Assembly (NCBI RefSeq): GCF_947486615.1
Contig: NZ_CANKUD010000001.1
Location: forward strand, 124,001 to 188,000
Length of the DNA: 64,000 nucleotides
Direction of reading: 5' to 3'
DNA from: an uncultured Modestobacter sp.
GTDB lineage: Bacteria; Actinomycetota; Actinomycetes; Mycobacteriales; Geodermatophilaceae
A program made the position numbers and the translations under genes. The notes under the pieces were generated by a model. That model saw only the letters and a program-made list of their open reading frames with translations, ran no database searches and was not told the origin of the DNA. Shown piece after piece: positions 23,723 through 34,873 of the stretch (positions are counted from its first letter, which is position 1; every line of letters begins with the position of its first letter).

Positions 23723-24387
23723 CGACGGCGGACGGTCGGGCGACCGACGTCCCGGCGGACGGACCCCGGGGGAGTGCTGCTCCGGCGTCCCCGGTGAACC
23801 GCGACGACCTCGGCGACCGGGTGCTCACCCTGCCCAACGTGCTGTCGGTGGTGCGGCTGCTCGGCGTCCCACTGTTCCTCTGGCTGCTGCTGGGACCGCA
23901 CGCCGACGGCTGGGCGATCGTCGTGCTGGCGCTGTCCGGGGTCACCGACTGGGCCGACGGGAAGCTGGCCCGTGCGCTGGGGCAGTCCAGCCGGCTGGGG
24001 GCGCTGCTGGACCCGGCGGCGGACCGGCTCTACATCGTCGCGACGCTGGTCGCCTTCGTCATCCGCGACGTGATCCCGGTCTGGGTGGTCGCGGTGCTGC
24101 TCGGGCGCGAGCTGGTGCTCGGGGTGACCCTGCTGGTGCTGCGCCGGGCCGGCTGGCCGCCCCTGCAGGTCCACTACCTGGGCAAGGCGGCGACGTTCCT
24201 GCTGCTGTACGCCTTCCCGCTGCTGCTGCTGGCCGACGGCGGCGGCACCGCCGCGGCCGTCGCCGCCCCGATCGCCTACGCGCTCACCGTGTGGGGCGCT
24301 GCGCTGTACGTCCTCGCCGGGGCCTTCTACGTGGTCCAGGCGGCCCGGCTGCTGTCCGGTGCCGACCAGGCCGGAGCCGGTCGGTGA
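23719..24387 (+). CDS. CDP-alcohol phosphatidyltransferase (PgsA2-type)
   Basis: This 222-aa membrane enzyme has the full CDP-OH-P signature D-x2-DG-x2-AR-x8-G-x3-D-x3-D in DWADGKLARALGQSSRLGAL then LDPAADR (about residues 76-102), with about five hydrophobic helices. It makes a phosphatidyl lipid (phosphatidylglycerol-phosphate or cardiolipin type) in the membrane. Its place before DUF881-SBP-DUF881-gcvH matches M. tuberculosis pgsA2 (Rv1822). The substrate alcohol cannot be read from the sequence. The next gene overlaps its stop (GTGA). Confidence 0.85.
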   Translation: MTTADGRATDVPADGPRGSAAPASPVNRDDLGDRVLTLPNVLSVVRLLGVPLFLWLLLGPHADGWAIVVLALSGVTDWADGKLARALGQSSRLGALLDPAADRLYIVATLVAFVIRDVIPVWVVAVLLGRELVLGVTLLVLRRAGWPPLQVHYLGKAATFLLLYAFPLLLLADGGGTAAAVAAPIAYALTVWGAALYVLAGAFYVVQAARLLSGADQAGAGR

Positions 24388-25319
24388 GCGGCCCGCCGCC
24401 GGGGCAGCAGCGCTCGCTGGGTGCCTCGCTGCTGGACCAGGTGCTCGCCGAGACCGTCGACCCGGCCTACCGGCAGGCGGCGGAGGCCCGGGCCGCCCGC
24501 CGTGCCCGCGCCGCGGCATCGGGCGAGCCGCCCGCGCCGCGACCGTGGCTGCGGCGCAACCGCGGGCAGCTGCTGGTCGCGCTGACGCTGCTGCTGACCG
24601 GCCTGCTCGCCGCGATCACCTACCGCGAGGCCGCCGCCGGCGCGCAGGGCCGGGAGCAGGCCCGTGAGGCGCTGCGCGAGGACGTGGTGGAGGAGACCGA
24701 CGCCAACGCCGCCCTGGTCACCCAGCTCGAGGAGCTGACCGCCGAGGTGGCCGGCACCCGCGAGGACGCGCTGGCCCGCAGCGTCGTGGGTCAGCGTGCA
24801 CTCGAGCAGCTGACCGCCGCCGAGCTGGGGGCCGCCGTGCAGCCGGTCTCCGGGCCCGGCATCCGCATCACCCTGGGCAACGCACCCCCGGCAGCCGACA
24901 GCGACCCGGTCGGTGGCTCCGACCAGGTCGCCCTCGCCGGCATCGTCCAGGACGGCGACCTGCAGCTGGCGGTCAACGCACTCTGGGCGTCCGGGGCCGA
25001 GGCGATCAGCATCAACGGCCAGCGGATCGGTGCCACCACCGCCATCCGCCAGGCCGGTGACGCGATCCTGGTCGACTTCCGGCCGGTGCTCAGCCCGTAC
25101 GAGATCGAGGCGATCGGCGACTCCGAGGACCTGGCGCGACGGTTCGTGACCAGTCCGGAGGCCGACGCCCTGGCCGGGCTCACCAAGAACTTCGGTGTCG
25201 TGTTCGACTACGCGCGGTCCGACGACCTCGACCTGCCGGCCGGCACGAGCGCGGAGCTGGGCCACGCCGCGCCGCTGACCGAGGACCCCACCACCGACCC
25301 GCCCACCGACGGAGGCTGA
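24384..25319 (+). CDS. DUF881 family membrane-anchored protein (Rv1823-like)
   Basis: This 311-aa protein has a cytosolic N-terminus, one membrane helix (QLLVALTLLLTGLLAAITY, about residues 61-79), a short coiled coil (EETDANAALVTQLEELTAEV) and the extracytoplasmic DUF881 domain (GPGIRITLGNAPP, VNALWASGAEAISINGQRI, VDFRPVLSPYEIEAIGD). DUF881 proteins flank the small basic protein in many Gram-positives, in division and envelope loci; the function is unknown. It starts at GTG 24384, coupled to the gene before. Confidence 0.85.
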   Translation: MSGPPPGQQRSLGASLLDQVLAETVDPAYRQAAEARAARRARAAASGEPPAPRPWLRRNRGQLLVALTLLLTGLLAAITYREAAAGAQGREQAREALREDVVEETDANAALVTQLEELTAEVAGTREDALARSVVGQRALEQLTAAELGAAVQPVSGPGIRITLGNAPPAADSDPVGGSDQVALAGIVQDGDLQLAVNALWASGAEAISINGQRIGATTAIRQAGDAILVDFRPVLSPYEIEAIGDSEDLARRFVTSPEADALAGLTKNFGVVFDYARSDDLDLPAGTSAELGHAAPLTEDPTTDPPTDGG

Positions 25320-25322
25320 CGC

Positions 25323-25655
25323 GTGATCCCGATCCTCGGACTCGCGGTCGGTGTGGTGCTGGGGCTCCTGCTCGACCCCAGCGTGCCGCTCTGGCTGCAG
25401 CCGTACCTGCCGATCGCGGTGGTGGCCGCCCTCGACGCGGTCTTCGGCGGGGTGCGCGCCCGGTTCGACGGCATCTTCGACGCCAAGGTCTTCGTCGTGT
25501 CGTTCGTGTCCAACGTGGTGGTCGCCGCGCTCATCGTGTTCCTGGGCGACCAGCTCGGGGTGGGGGCCCAGCTGTCCACCGCGGTCGTCGTCGTCCTCGG
25601 CATCCGGATCTTCGGCAACGCGGCCGCGATCCGCCGGCACCTGTTCCGCGCATGA
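25323..25655 (+). CDS. Small basic membrane protein (DUF1290/SbpA family, Rv1824-like)
   Basis: This 110-aa protein has three hydrophobic segments (ILGLAVGVVLGLLLDP, LPIAVVAALDAVFGGVRARF, and VSFVSNVVVAALIVFLGDQL) and ends in a basic RIFGNAAAIRRHLFRA. The LDAVFGGVRARFDGIFD stretch is diagnostic for the small basic protein family. It sits between two DUF881 genes with 3-nt and 4-nt junctions, so the three are surely one transcript. Confidence 0.9.
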   Translation: MIPILGLAVGVVLGLLLDPSVPLWLQPYLPIAVVAALDAVFGGVRARFDGIFDAKVFVVSFVSNVVVAALIVFLGDQLGVGAQLSTAVVVVLGIRIFGNAAAIRRHLFRA

Positions 25656-26707
25656 GCGGGGGTCAGCAGCCTGGCCGCTGGGCCGGTCAGGGCCCAGGCC
25701 ACCGGCCGGGCAGCTCGGACGACGCAGGTGCGCCCGGTCCGGCCGTGGAGCGCCCTGCGCCGGCCGGGCCCGGCGCCGACCAGCCGGCCGGACCCGCTGC
25801 CGACCAGCCGGCCGTCGAGCGACCGACCGGCCAGGAGCCGGTCGGCGACCAGCCGGATGCACGGGAGCCGGACGCCCGGGAGCCGGACGCAGGGGAGCCG
25901 GACGGCGGGTCGTCGGCCGCCGGCTGGTGGGCGCCCGGGGGAGCCACGGAGGAGCGGGTCCCCGGCACCGAGGCCTCGGACGAGTCGTCCGGCTCCGACG
26001 CCGCGGCCGCACCGCGGCGCCGGCGGGACCCGCTGGCGGCCCTGCTCATCGGCGTCCTCACCCTGCTGCTGGGCTTCGCCTTCGCCGTCCAGGTGCGCAA
26101 CACCGACACCGACCAGGCCCTGGTGGGCGCCCGCGAGGAGGACCTCGTCCGCATCCTCGACGACCTGACCGCCCAGCAGGACCGGCTCCGCCAGGAGATC
26201 GGCGACCAGCGGACGGCGCTGGAGCAGCTCGGCAACTCCGACAGTGCCGCCGCGGCCGCGCTGGCCGAGGCGCAGGAGCGGGCGGAGACGCTGGGCATCC
26301 TCAACGGCACGCTGCCGGCCCAGGGGGAGGGGCTGGTCATGACCATCCGCGACCCGCAGGACGCGGTCACCGTGGCCGACGTGCTCAACGCCATCCAGGA
26401 GCTCCGCGGGGCGGGTGCGGAGACCATGCAGATCGACGACGTCCGGATCGGGGTCAGCAGCGCGGTCACCGGGAGACCGGGGGAGCTGTCGATCGACGGG
26501 ATCCCGATCGAGTCGCCCTACGTCTTCGAGGTGATCGGCTCGCCCGGGGACATGGCGACCGCGATGAACATCCCCGGTGGGGTCTCCCCGTCGGTGGTCA
26601 ACCGGCGCCAGGGCAGCGTGGACATCGTCCAGTCCGAGCAGGTGGTGGTGGACGCGTTGCGGCCGCTGGACGAGCCTCAATACGCTGAACCCGCCGACGG
26701 GGACTGA
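25652..26707 (+). CDS. DUF881 family protein with long disordered N-terminus (Rv1825-like)
   Basis: This 351-aa protein has about 120 residues of low-complexity Pro/Ala/Asp sequence, including short repeats (EPDAREPDAGEPDGG), then a membrane helix (LAALLIGVLTLLLGFAFAVQ), a coiled coil (DDLTAQQDRLRQEIGDQRTA) and a DUF881 domain (EGLVMTIRDPQDAV, VLNAIQELRGAGAETMQIDD, ESPYVFEVIGSPGDMATAMN). It starts at ATG 25652, overlapping the previous stop. A copy of the dispersed hairpin repeat follows. Confidence 0.85.
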   Translation: MSGGQQPGRWAGQGPGHRPGSSDDAGAPGPAVERPAPAGPGADQPAGPAADQPAVERPTGQEPVGDQPDAREPDAREPDAGEPDGGSSAAGWWAPGGATEERVPGTEASDESSGSDAAAAPRRRRDPLAALLIGVLTLLLGFAFAVQVRNTDTDQALVGAREEDLVRILDDLTAQQDRLRQEIGDQRTALEQLGNSDSAAAAALAEAQERAETLGILNGTLPAQGEGLVMTIRDPQDAVTVADVLNAIQELRGAGAETMQIDDVRIGVSSAVTGRPGELSIDGIPIESPYVFEVIGSPGDMATAMNIPGGVSPSVVNRRQGSVDIVQSEQVVVDALRPLDEPQYAEPADGD

Positions 26708-26708
26708 G

Positions 26709-26768
26709 GAAGGACCTCGGTGCCCCCCACCTCTCGCTCCGCTCGATGCGGGCCCCTGCACCGAGGCC
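26709..26768. repeat. Dispersed intergenic hairpin repeat, copy A
   Basis: Begins GAAGGACC 2 bp after the DUF881 stop. CCTCGGTGC (26715-26723) pairs with GCACCGAGG (26758-26766) around a C-rich CCCCCCACCTCTCGCTCCGC loop region. It shares the AAGGACC start, the CCCCCCACC block and the closing stem layout with copies at 29450, 30273, 40919 and 42430. It is probably a terminator. Confidence 0.65.
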
Positions 26769-26806
26769 GACGCACCCGTCGGCCGGCCCCTGCGAGGGGG
26801 CCGTAC

Positions 26807-26870
26807 GAGCACTGTCCGAACCGCCACCGTCCTGACCCGAGCACCGTCCTGACCGAGCACCGTCCGAACC
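26807..26870. repeat. Tandem 16-bp repeat, four units, upstream of gcvH
   Basis: Four consecutive 16-mers: GAGCACTGTCCGAACC, GCCACCGTCCTGACCC, GAGCACCGTCCTGACC and GAGCACCGTCCGAACC, followed by a partial GAACACTGG. They end about 20 bp before the gcvH start and occupy the expected 5' leader or promoter region. Their function is unknown. Confidence 0.6.
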
Positions 26871-26889
26871 GAACACTGGAGACGCCCGC

Positions 26890-27291
26890 ATGGCCACGCC
26901 CGACGACCGCCGTTACACCGACCAGCACGAGTGGGCGCTGGTCCAGGGCACCGAGGGTGCCGACACGGTGGTCCGGGTCGGGATCACCGACCACGCCCAG
27001 GACGCCCTGGGCGACATCGTGTTCGTGCAGCTGCCCGAGGTGGGCGCCGAGGTCGCGCCCGGCGCGGCGATCGGCGAGGTCGAGTCGACCAAGTCGGTCT
27101 CGGACGTCTACTCCCCGGTGACCGGGGTGGTGACCGCCGTCAACGACGTGCTCACCGACGCCCCGGAGACGGTCAACAGCGACCCCTACGGCGCCGGCTG
27201 GCTGGTCGAGGTGCGGGTGAGCGGCGCGGCGGATCCCACCGCCGACCTGCTCGACGCCGCGGCGTACGAGGCCGTCGTCGCCGGCTCCTGA
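26890..27291 (+). CDS. gcvH: Glycine cleavage system H protein
   Basis: This 133-aa lipoyl carrier protein shuttles the aminomethyl group between GcvP and GcvT in cytosolic glycine breakdown. The lipoylation site lies in EVESTKSVSDVYSPV (Lys about 62). RYTDQHEWALV at the N-terminus and SDPYGAGWLVEV near the C-terminus are family hallmarks. The position matches Rv1826 in M. tuberculosis. gcvP is about 3 kb downstream; gcvT is not in the window. Confidence 0.95.
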   Translation: MATPDDRRYTDQHEWALVQGTEGADTVVRVGITDHAQDALGDIVFVQLPEVGAEVAPGAAIGEVESTKSVSDVYSPVTGVVTAVNDVLTDAPETVNSDPYGAGWLVEVRVSGAADPTADLLDAAAYEAVVAGS

Positions 27292-27613
27292 CCCCTCCGC
27301 CGGTGCCGGTCCCGCGTCACGGCGCCCGGTCCTCCGGCGTGCGGGCGGTCGGGCACCCCGCCGGTCGGGCGGGTGCACCGACGATCACTACTATCACCGC
27401 AGACGGTCGAGCCGTGAGTCCAGCGGCAGCACCCGACCCTCACCCTGTACGTGCGGTTGACCCTCGGGTCGGCCGCTGGTTCCATGATCCCCGGCCCGTC
27501 CGTGACCATGCGGCGGCCGACCTGCGGCGGGCCGACCGGCTCGTCGTCCGCCGGCCGACCGCGGCCGTACCACCAGGCCCGCGGCGGTGCCCCCTGCACC
27601 GGAGGAGACCGAC
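27292..27613. other. Intergenic region before garA
   Basis: About 320 bp with no convincing coding frame. A TACTAT hexamer near 27389 could be a -10 element giving a leader of about 200 nt. No glycine-riboswitch-like fold or obvious hairpin was recognised. Confidence 0.35.
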
Positions 27614-28132
27614 GTGCTCTGCACTCGATGTGGCCACCAGAACCCCGAGGGCAGCCGCTTCTGCGCGCAGTGCGGCGCCGCGCTGAGCCCTGAGCGGGTC
27701 GGTGAGTCGACCAGCATCATCCCCAAGGTCGGCGGCGAGGACTCCGGCGAGCAGGCCGAGGTCGCCGAGTCGACCGCGGACGCGCACGCCGGCGCCGTCG
27801 AGTCGCTGCCGGCCGGGTCCGCCCTGCTGGTGGTCAAGCGCGGCCCGAACGCCGGCAGCCGCTTCCTGCTCGACCAGGAGGTGACCACCGCCGGTCGGCA
27901 CCCCGACAGCGACATCTTCCTGGACGACGTGACGGTCAGCCGCCGGCACGTGGAGTTCCACCGCGAGGGCGGCGGCTTCACCGTGCACGACGTCGGCAGC
28001 CTCAACGGCACCTACGTCAACCGTGAGCCGGTCGACGTGGCCTCCCTCGCCGGTGGCGACGAGGTACAGATCGGCAAGTTCCGCCTGGTCTACCTGACCG
28101 GGCCGCGGACGGGCGAGCCGGCCGGCGCATGA
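27614..28132 (+). CDS. garA: GarA-type FHA protein with N-terminal zinc ribbon
   Basis: This 172-aa protein has an FHA domain nearly identical in core to mycobacterial GarA (GSALLVVKRGPNAGSRFLLD, TAGRHPDSDIFLDDVTVSRR, DVGSLNGTYVNREPVD). In mycobacteria GarA, switched by PknB/PknG phosphorylation, restrains 2-oxoglutarate dehydrogenase and activates glutamate synthase. The N-terminus differs: residues 1-25 form a CxxC...CxxC zinc ribbon (CTRCGHQNPEGSRFCAQC) before ESTSI, which may stand in for the mycobacterial ETTSV phosphosite. GTG 27614 follows GGAGGAG. It overlaps the downstream MerR gene (ATGA). Confidence 0.88.
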   Translation: MLCTRCGHQNPEGSRFCAQCGAALSPERVGESTSIIPKVGGEDSGEQAEVAESTADAHAGAVESLPAGSALLVVKRGPNAGSRFLLDQEVTTAGRHPDSDIFLDDVTVSRRHVEFHREGGGFTVHDVGSLNGTYVNREPVDVASLAGGDEVQIGKFRLVYLTGPRTGEPAGA

Positions 28133-28851
28133 CCGCGGTGCCCCAGCCCAGCGGCAGCGCTGACCGGGACACCGACGACACGACGCCCCGGTTCACCATC
28201 GGCGAGGTCCTCTCGCTGCTGCGCGGTGACTTCCCCGAGGTGACGATCAGCAAGATCCGTTACCTCGAGTCCGAGGAACTGGTCCACCCTCAGCGGACCC
28301 CGTCGGGCTACCGGAAGTTCTCCGGTGCCGACGTCGGCCGGCTGCGGTACGTGCTGGCCGCCCAGCGGGACCAGTACCTGCCGCTGCGGGTGATCAAGGA
28401 GCAGCTGGACGCCCGGGACCGGGGTGAGCCCGTGCCCGCCGCCGGAGAAGGCCCGGGCGGTGCCGGCGAGCTCGTCGGCACCGCCCCCGTCCCGGCGGCG
28501 GAGTTCGCCCGGGCCGCGGGCCTGACGGACGAGCAGCTGGCCGACCTCGTGCAGTTCGGGCTGGTCAGCCAGGATGCCCAGGGCCGGCTGCGCCGCGGCG
28601 ACCTGCCGGTGGCCCTGGCCGCCGCGGGTCTGGCCCGGCACGGCATCGAACCGCGCCACCTGCGGGTCCACCGCACCGCCGTGGAGCGCGAGGCGGCCCT
28701 GCTGGAGCAGCTGGTCGCCCCCGTGCTGCGGGCGAGGTCGGAGGAGGCGCACTCGCGCGCGGGCGAGCAGCTCCAGGAACTCGCCGGGCTCTCCGCCCAG
28801 CTGCACTCGGCCCTGCTCGCCGCCCGTCTCCGCGAGGTCCTCGGCGGCTGA
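28129..28851 (+). CDS. MerR-family regulator, FtsR-like (Rv1828 type)
   Basis: This 240-aa regulator has a MerR winged helix (TIGEVLSLLRGDFPEVTISK, IRYLESEELVHPQRTPSGYR, KFSGADVGRLRYVLAAQRDQ) and a C-terminal second helix-turn-helix-like region (RAAGLTDEQLADLVQFGLVS). It is the counterpart of Rv1828 and of Corynebacterium FtsR, reported to act on ftsZ expression. It is translationally coupled to garA. Confidence 0.85.
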   Translation: MTAVPQPSGSADRDTDDTTPRFTIGEVLSLLRGDFPEVTISKIRYLESEELVHPQRTPSGYRKFSGADVGRLRYVLAAQRDQYLPLRVIKEQLDARDRGEPVPAAGEGPGGAGELVGTAPVPAAEFARAAGLTDEQLADLVQFGLVSQDAQGRLRRGDLPVALAAAGLARHGIEPRHLRVHRTAVEREAALLEQLVAPVLRARSEEAHSRAGEQLQELAGLSAQLHSALLAARLREVLGG

Positions 28852-28958
28852 TCACTGGCGTACCGTTGCGCGGGCAGGGGCACGCTTGCGACGCAGACCG
28901 GCCGGGGCCGGGAGCGGACGTGCGGCCGACGGGGGAAGTCAGCGGAGGGGAGCCAGCC

Positions 28959-29447
28959 GTGCAGGAGCTCAGGGTCGTCGGCGTCCGGGTCGAGCTGCCG
29001 GGCAACCAGCCCATCCTGCTGCTCAAGGAGACCCAGGGGGAGCGCTACCTCCCCATCTGGATCGGCGCGGTCGAGGCCGCGGCCATCGCCTTCGAGCAGC
29101 AGGGCGTCCGCCCGGCCCGGCCGATGACGCACGACCTGCTGCAGGAGGTGGTCACCGCGCTGGGGGCCAGCCTCGAGGCGGTGCACATCACCGAGATGCG
29201 GGACGGGATCTACCTCGCCGAGCTGCTGTTCGGCGAGGAGCGGACCGTCAGCGCCCGCCCCTCCGACGCCGTCGCCCTCGCCGTCCGCACCGGTGCCCCG
29301 ATCTACGGGGCGGAGGCGCTGCTCGACGAGGTGGGGATCGAGATCCCCGACGAGCAGGAGGACGAGGTGGAGAAGTTCCGCGAGTTCCTCGACAACATCA
29401 GCCCGGAGGACTTCGGAGCCGGTTCCGGCTCCGGCGGCCCCGCCTGA
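28959..29447 (+). CDS. Bifunctional nuclease domain protein (DUF151, Rv1829-like)
   Basis: This 162-aa BFN-fold protein shows ERYLPIWIGAVEAAAIAFEQ, RPMTHDLLQEVVTALGA, VHITEMRDGIYLAELLF and SARPSDAVALAVRTGAPIY, the conserved DUF151 blocks, with an acidic C-terminal tail. GTG 28959, behind GGAGGGGA, is preferred to the earlier open frame. Plant and Thermotoga members have structural or nuclease reports; the actinobacterial role is unknown. The order matches the mycobacterial locus. Confidence 0.88.
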   Translation: MQELRVVGVRVELPGNQPILLLKETQGERYLPIWIGAVEAAAIAFEQQGVRPARPMTHDLLQEVVTALGASLEAVHITEMRDGIYLAELLFGEERTVSARPSDAVALAVRTGAPIYGAEALLDEVGIEIPDEQEDEVEKFREFLDNISPEDFGAGSGSGGPA

Positions 29448-29449
29448 CG

Positions 29450-29508
29450 AAGGACCCCCTCTCCCCCCACCCCTCGCAGGCTCGGGGCGGGACCCTGAGA
29501 GGGGGCCG
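29450..29508. repeat. Dispersed intergenic hairpin repeat, copy B
   Basis: AAGGA starts 3 bp after the upstream stop. CCCCCTCTC (29455-29463) pairs with GAGAGGGGG (29497-29505); between them lies CCCCCACCCCTCGCAGGCTC. It is closely similar to copy D at 40919. It is a likely terminator. Confidence 0.65.
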
Positions 29509-29699
29509 GGGGACTGAGAGCACCCCCGTTGGGGTGAGGACGGCGACACGCCGCCGCTCTCGGTTGACCGGTCATCCGAGCGCGCCTACGGTCAGCGAAT
29601 CACGTGTGTGGAACTCCCTGAGCCCCGCCTCGTGACCGTCCCGGCGACAGCGCGGGCACGGCCCAGGTGCTGGGTGCAGAACTCGAGGAGGCGCTGCCC

Positions 29700-30272
29700 A
29701 TGAGCGATCAGGACAACGGATCGCAGGGTCAGCTGTTCAGCGACGCGGCCGTGGGTGCTCCCTCCTACGACGACGTCGACACCGACGTGGTCGGTTACCG
29801 GGGCCCGACGGCGTGTGCCGCCGCGGGCATCACCTACCGGCAGCTGGACTACTGGGCCCGTACCGGCCTGGTCGCCCCCTCGGTGCGCACCGCCACCGGC
29901 TCCGGCACCCAGCGGCTCTACTCCTTCCGCGACATCCTGGTGCTCAAGGTGGTCAAGCGACTGCTGGACACCGGGGTCTCGCTGCAGAACATCCGCAAGG
30001 CCGTCGACCACCTGCGCACCCGCGGGGTCAAGGACCTGGCCAACATCACCCTGCTGTCCGACGGTGCGACGGTCTACGAGTGCACCTCCGCGGAGGAGGT
30101 CGTCGACCTGCTCGCCGGCGGTCAGGGCGTCTTCGGGATCGCCGTCTCCGGGGCGCTGCGCGAGCTCTCCGGCGAACTGGCCGAGCTCCCCGCCGAGCGG
30201 CTGGACGGCAGTGGCCCGGCCGCCGACGACGAGCTGTCCGCCCGGCGCCGTCGCCGCGCCGCCAGCGCCTGA
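29700..30272 (+). CDS. MerR-family regulator (Rv1830 type)
   Basis: This 190-aa protein has the MerR DNA-binding domain in YRGPTACAAAGITYRQLDYW, ARTGLVAPSVRTATGSGTQR, LYSFRDILVLKVVKRLLDTG, followed by a short effector region (LLSDGATVYECTSAEEVVDL) and a basic tail. ATG 29700 follows GAGGAGG. It corresponds to Rv1830, which precedes gcvB in mycobacteria. Another copy of the dispersed repeat follows the stop. Confidence 0.85.
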   Translation: MSDQDNGSQGQLFSDAAVGAPSYDDVDTDVVGYRGPTACAAAGITYRQLDYWARTGLVAPSVRTATGSGTQRLYSFRDILVLKVVKRLLDTGVSLQNIRKAVDHLRTRGVKDLANITLLSDGATVYECTSAEEVVDLLAGGQGVFGIAVSGALRELSGELAELPAERLDGSGPAADDELSARRRRRAASA

Positions 30273-30348
30273 CGAAGGACCTCCTCTCCCTGGCGCCGTC
30301 CCGAGGCTCGTCCCGAGCGTGCGGGGGACGAGGAGGGCGGGGTCCTTC
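30273..30348. repeat. Dispersed intergenic hairpin repeat, copy C
   Basis: GAAGGACC at 30274 pairs with GGTCCTTC near 30341-30348, and CTCCTC pairs with GAGGAG inside. It starts right after a stop codon. The arms differ from copies A, B and D, but the AAGGACC entry and the closing stem are kept. A second small hairpin (GGCCCCT-GAG-AGGGGCC) follows near 30360. Confidence 0.55.
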
Positions 30349-30473
30349 CACTCACGGCAGGCCCCTGAGAGGGGCCGCGCCGGGCTCGGCGGACGCGCCG
30401 GTGCGCGCCGCGGGGCCGCGCCGGCCCGCTGACCGGTCCAAATCGACCCGGCCGGGAGCCGCTGAGCCGCTGG

Positions 30474-30479
30474 TAGCGT
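30474..30479 (+). promoter_or_regulatory. -10 element of gcvP (leaderless)
   Basis: TAGCGT lies 7 nt before the GTG start at 30487, so transcription should begin at or next to the start codon. No ribosome-binding site is seen. Confidence 0.6.
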
Positions 30480-30486
30480 CGTTGCA

Positions 30487-33495
<3,009 letters not shown>

Positions 33496-33519
33496 CCTCG
33501 GCGCCCGGCGTGGGCCGGA

Positions 33520-34458
33520 TCAGGTGCCGGTGAGCACCGCCGCCGCGGCGGCGTCCAGCGCCTGGCTCGCGGTGGACCAGGTGGTGCTGCTCGGGAAGTC
33601 GCCGAGCAGCACCACCACCTGGCCGTCGGCGAGGACGGCGGCCGAGTGCAGCTGCCGCCGGGCGTCCACGCAGCACATCCAGCCCTGCTTGGCGGCGACC
33701 GCGCCGCTGGTCGGGGCGTCGGCGGCGATCAGGCCGAACTCCTGGTCGAAGCCGTCGGCGGCAGTGGCGGTGGTGGCGTGCATCCAGCCGGTGAGCGTGG
33801 CCAGGTCCGCTGCGGACAGGACGTCCTCCAGCCCGGCCAGGAAGGTCGCGTAGTCGGCGGCCGTGGTCGTCGACTCCCCCCACCGACCGGCCGTCTCCGG
33901 CGCGGCGGTGCCGGTGAGACCGGACTCCGTCGCGGCCGCGGTGACCAGCTCCGCGCCGTCGAAGCGGGTCCACAGGGTGCTCATCGCGTCGTCGTCGGAG
34001 GCGGTGACCGCGCGGCGCATCAGCGCCAGGTCGTCGTCGTCCAGGGTGAGCTCACCGGCCTCGTCCCGGGCGAGCAGCTGCTGCACGACCAGCAGCTTGA
34101 CCAGCGAGGCGGTCGGCAGGGCGTCGTCGGCCCCGGACCCGGCGACCAGGGTGGTGCCGGCGTCGTCCAGCACGACCACGGCGATCGTCCCGCCGGCGGC
34201 CGAGGCGGCGTCGTCCACCGCGGCCAGGACGGCGGTGCCGTCCACCGTCACCGGGTCGGCGGTCACCGGGTCTGCGGTGGCCGCCGACGCGCCGGCCGAT
34301 GCCGTGGCCGGCTGCGGGGTCGCCGCGCTCGCCACCGCGGTGACGGGCGGGTCACCCGCGGTCAGCGCGAGGACGCCGCCGCCGGCTAGCACCGAGGCGA
34401 TCAGCGTCGCGGCCAGCCAGTGGCGGAGGCGACGGCGGGGGACCCGGTGGTGGACCAT
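33520..34458 (-). CDS. Exported serine hydrolase, beta-lactamase/transpeptidase-like
   Basis: This 312-aa protein has a basic N-terminus and hydrophobic helix (LAATLIASVLAGGGVLALT, about residues 15-33), an Ala/Thr-rich linker and a serine-hydrolase domain. Possible class A motifs: SxxK in TASLVKLLVVQQLL, SDD in VTASDDDAMS, and a KxG-type element in AAKQGWMCC instead of KTG. The third motif and the paired cysteines are unusual for a true beta-lactamase, so it may be a PBP-like or non-lactamase hydrolase. Convergent with gcvP with only 24 bp between stops. Confidence 0.7.
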   Translation of the reverse strand: MVHHRVPRRRLRHWLAATLIASVLAGGGVLALTAGDPPVTAVASAATPQPATASAGASAATADPVTADPVTVDGTAVLAAVDDAASAAGGTIAVVVLDDAGTTLVAGSGADDALPTASLVKLLVVQQLLARDEAGELTLDDDDLALMRRAVTASDDDAMSTLWTRFDGAELVTAAATESGLTGTAAPETAGRWGESTTTAADYATFLAGLEDVLSAADLATLTGWMHATTATAADGFDQEFGLIAADAPTSGAVAAKQGWMCCVDARRQLHSAAVLADGQVVVLLGDFPSSTTWSTASQALDAAAAAVLTGT

Positions 34459-34552
34459 GCCCGGCAGCGTCGGCGGCCGGGCTGTGCCGGTGCTGTGGTC
34501 GGGCCGAGGGCAGACCCAGCATCAGCGGGTCAGGACGAGAGCAGGTCCGGGT

Positions 34553-34747
34553 TCAGGAGACCGCGGAGAGCGTCCACCGGCGGTCGAGCACGACCCGGCC
34601 GTCGGGGAGCAGCTCGCCGTCGTCGTCGAACAGCAGCACCCCGTTGCACAGCAGCGTCCAGCCCTGCTCGGGGTGCCGGCTCACCGGGACGGCGAGGACG
34701 CGGTCGTCGGCGACGGCCGCGGGGCAGCGGGTGGCGTGGGTGCACAT
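34553..34747 (-). CDS. DUF5999-like small protein
   Basis: This 64-aa protein begins MCTHATRCPAAVADD and continues HPEQGWTLLCNGVLLFDDDG ELLPDG, the conserved pattern of a small actinobacterial family (DUF5999). N-terminal Cys/His residues suggest metal binding. ATG 34747 marks the conserved start; the open frame further upstream is not similar to family members. No function is known. Confidence 0.7.
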   Translation of the reverse strand: MCTHATRCPAAVADDRVLAVPVSRHPEQGWTLLCNGVLLFDDDGELLPDGRVVLDRRWTLSAVS

Positions 34748-34873
34748 GCGGTGTCCAGTCCTGGAGCTGCGGGGACGGTGGCGCCGCGACACCGCGGCGG
34801 ACCGAGTGTGCGCGCGGTCACGGCCCCGCGGAGCGGGCGACACCTGCCCACGTCGCCGTCCGGCCTCGTCAAC

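Noticed and set aside
26807-26870. CRISPR array
   Set aside because: The 16-mers are directly adjacent without spacers and no cas gene is present. The same holds for the 13-mers at 34874.
30349-30486. Glycine riboswitch before gcvP or gcvH
   Set aside because: No conserved aptamer pattern was recognised, and gcvP looks leaderless, leaving no room for a riboswitch.
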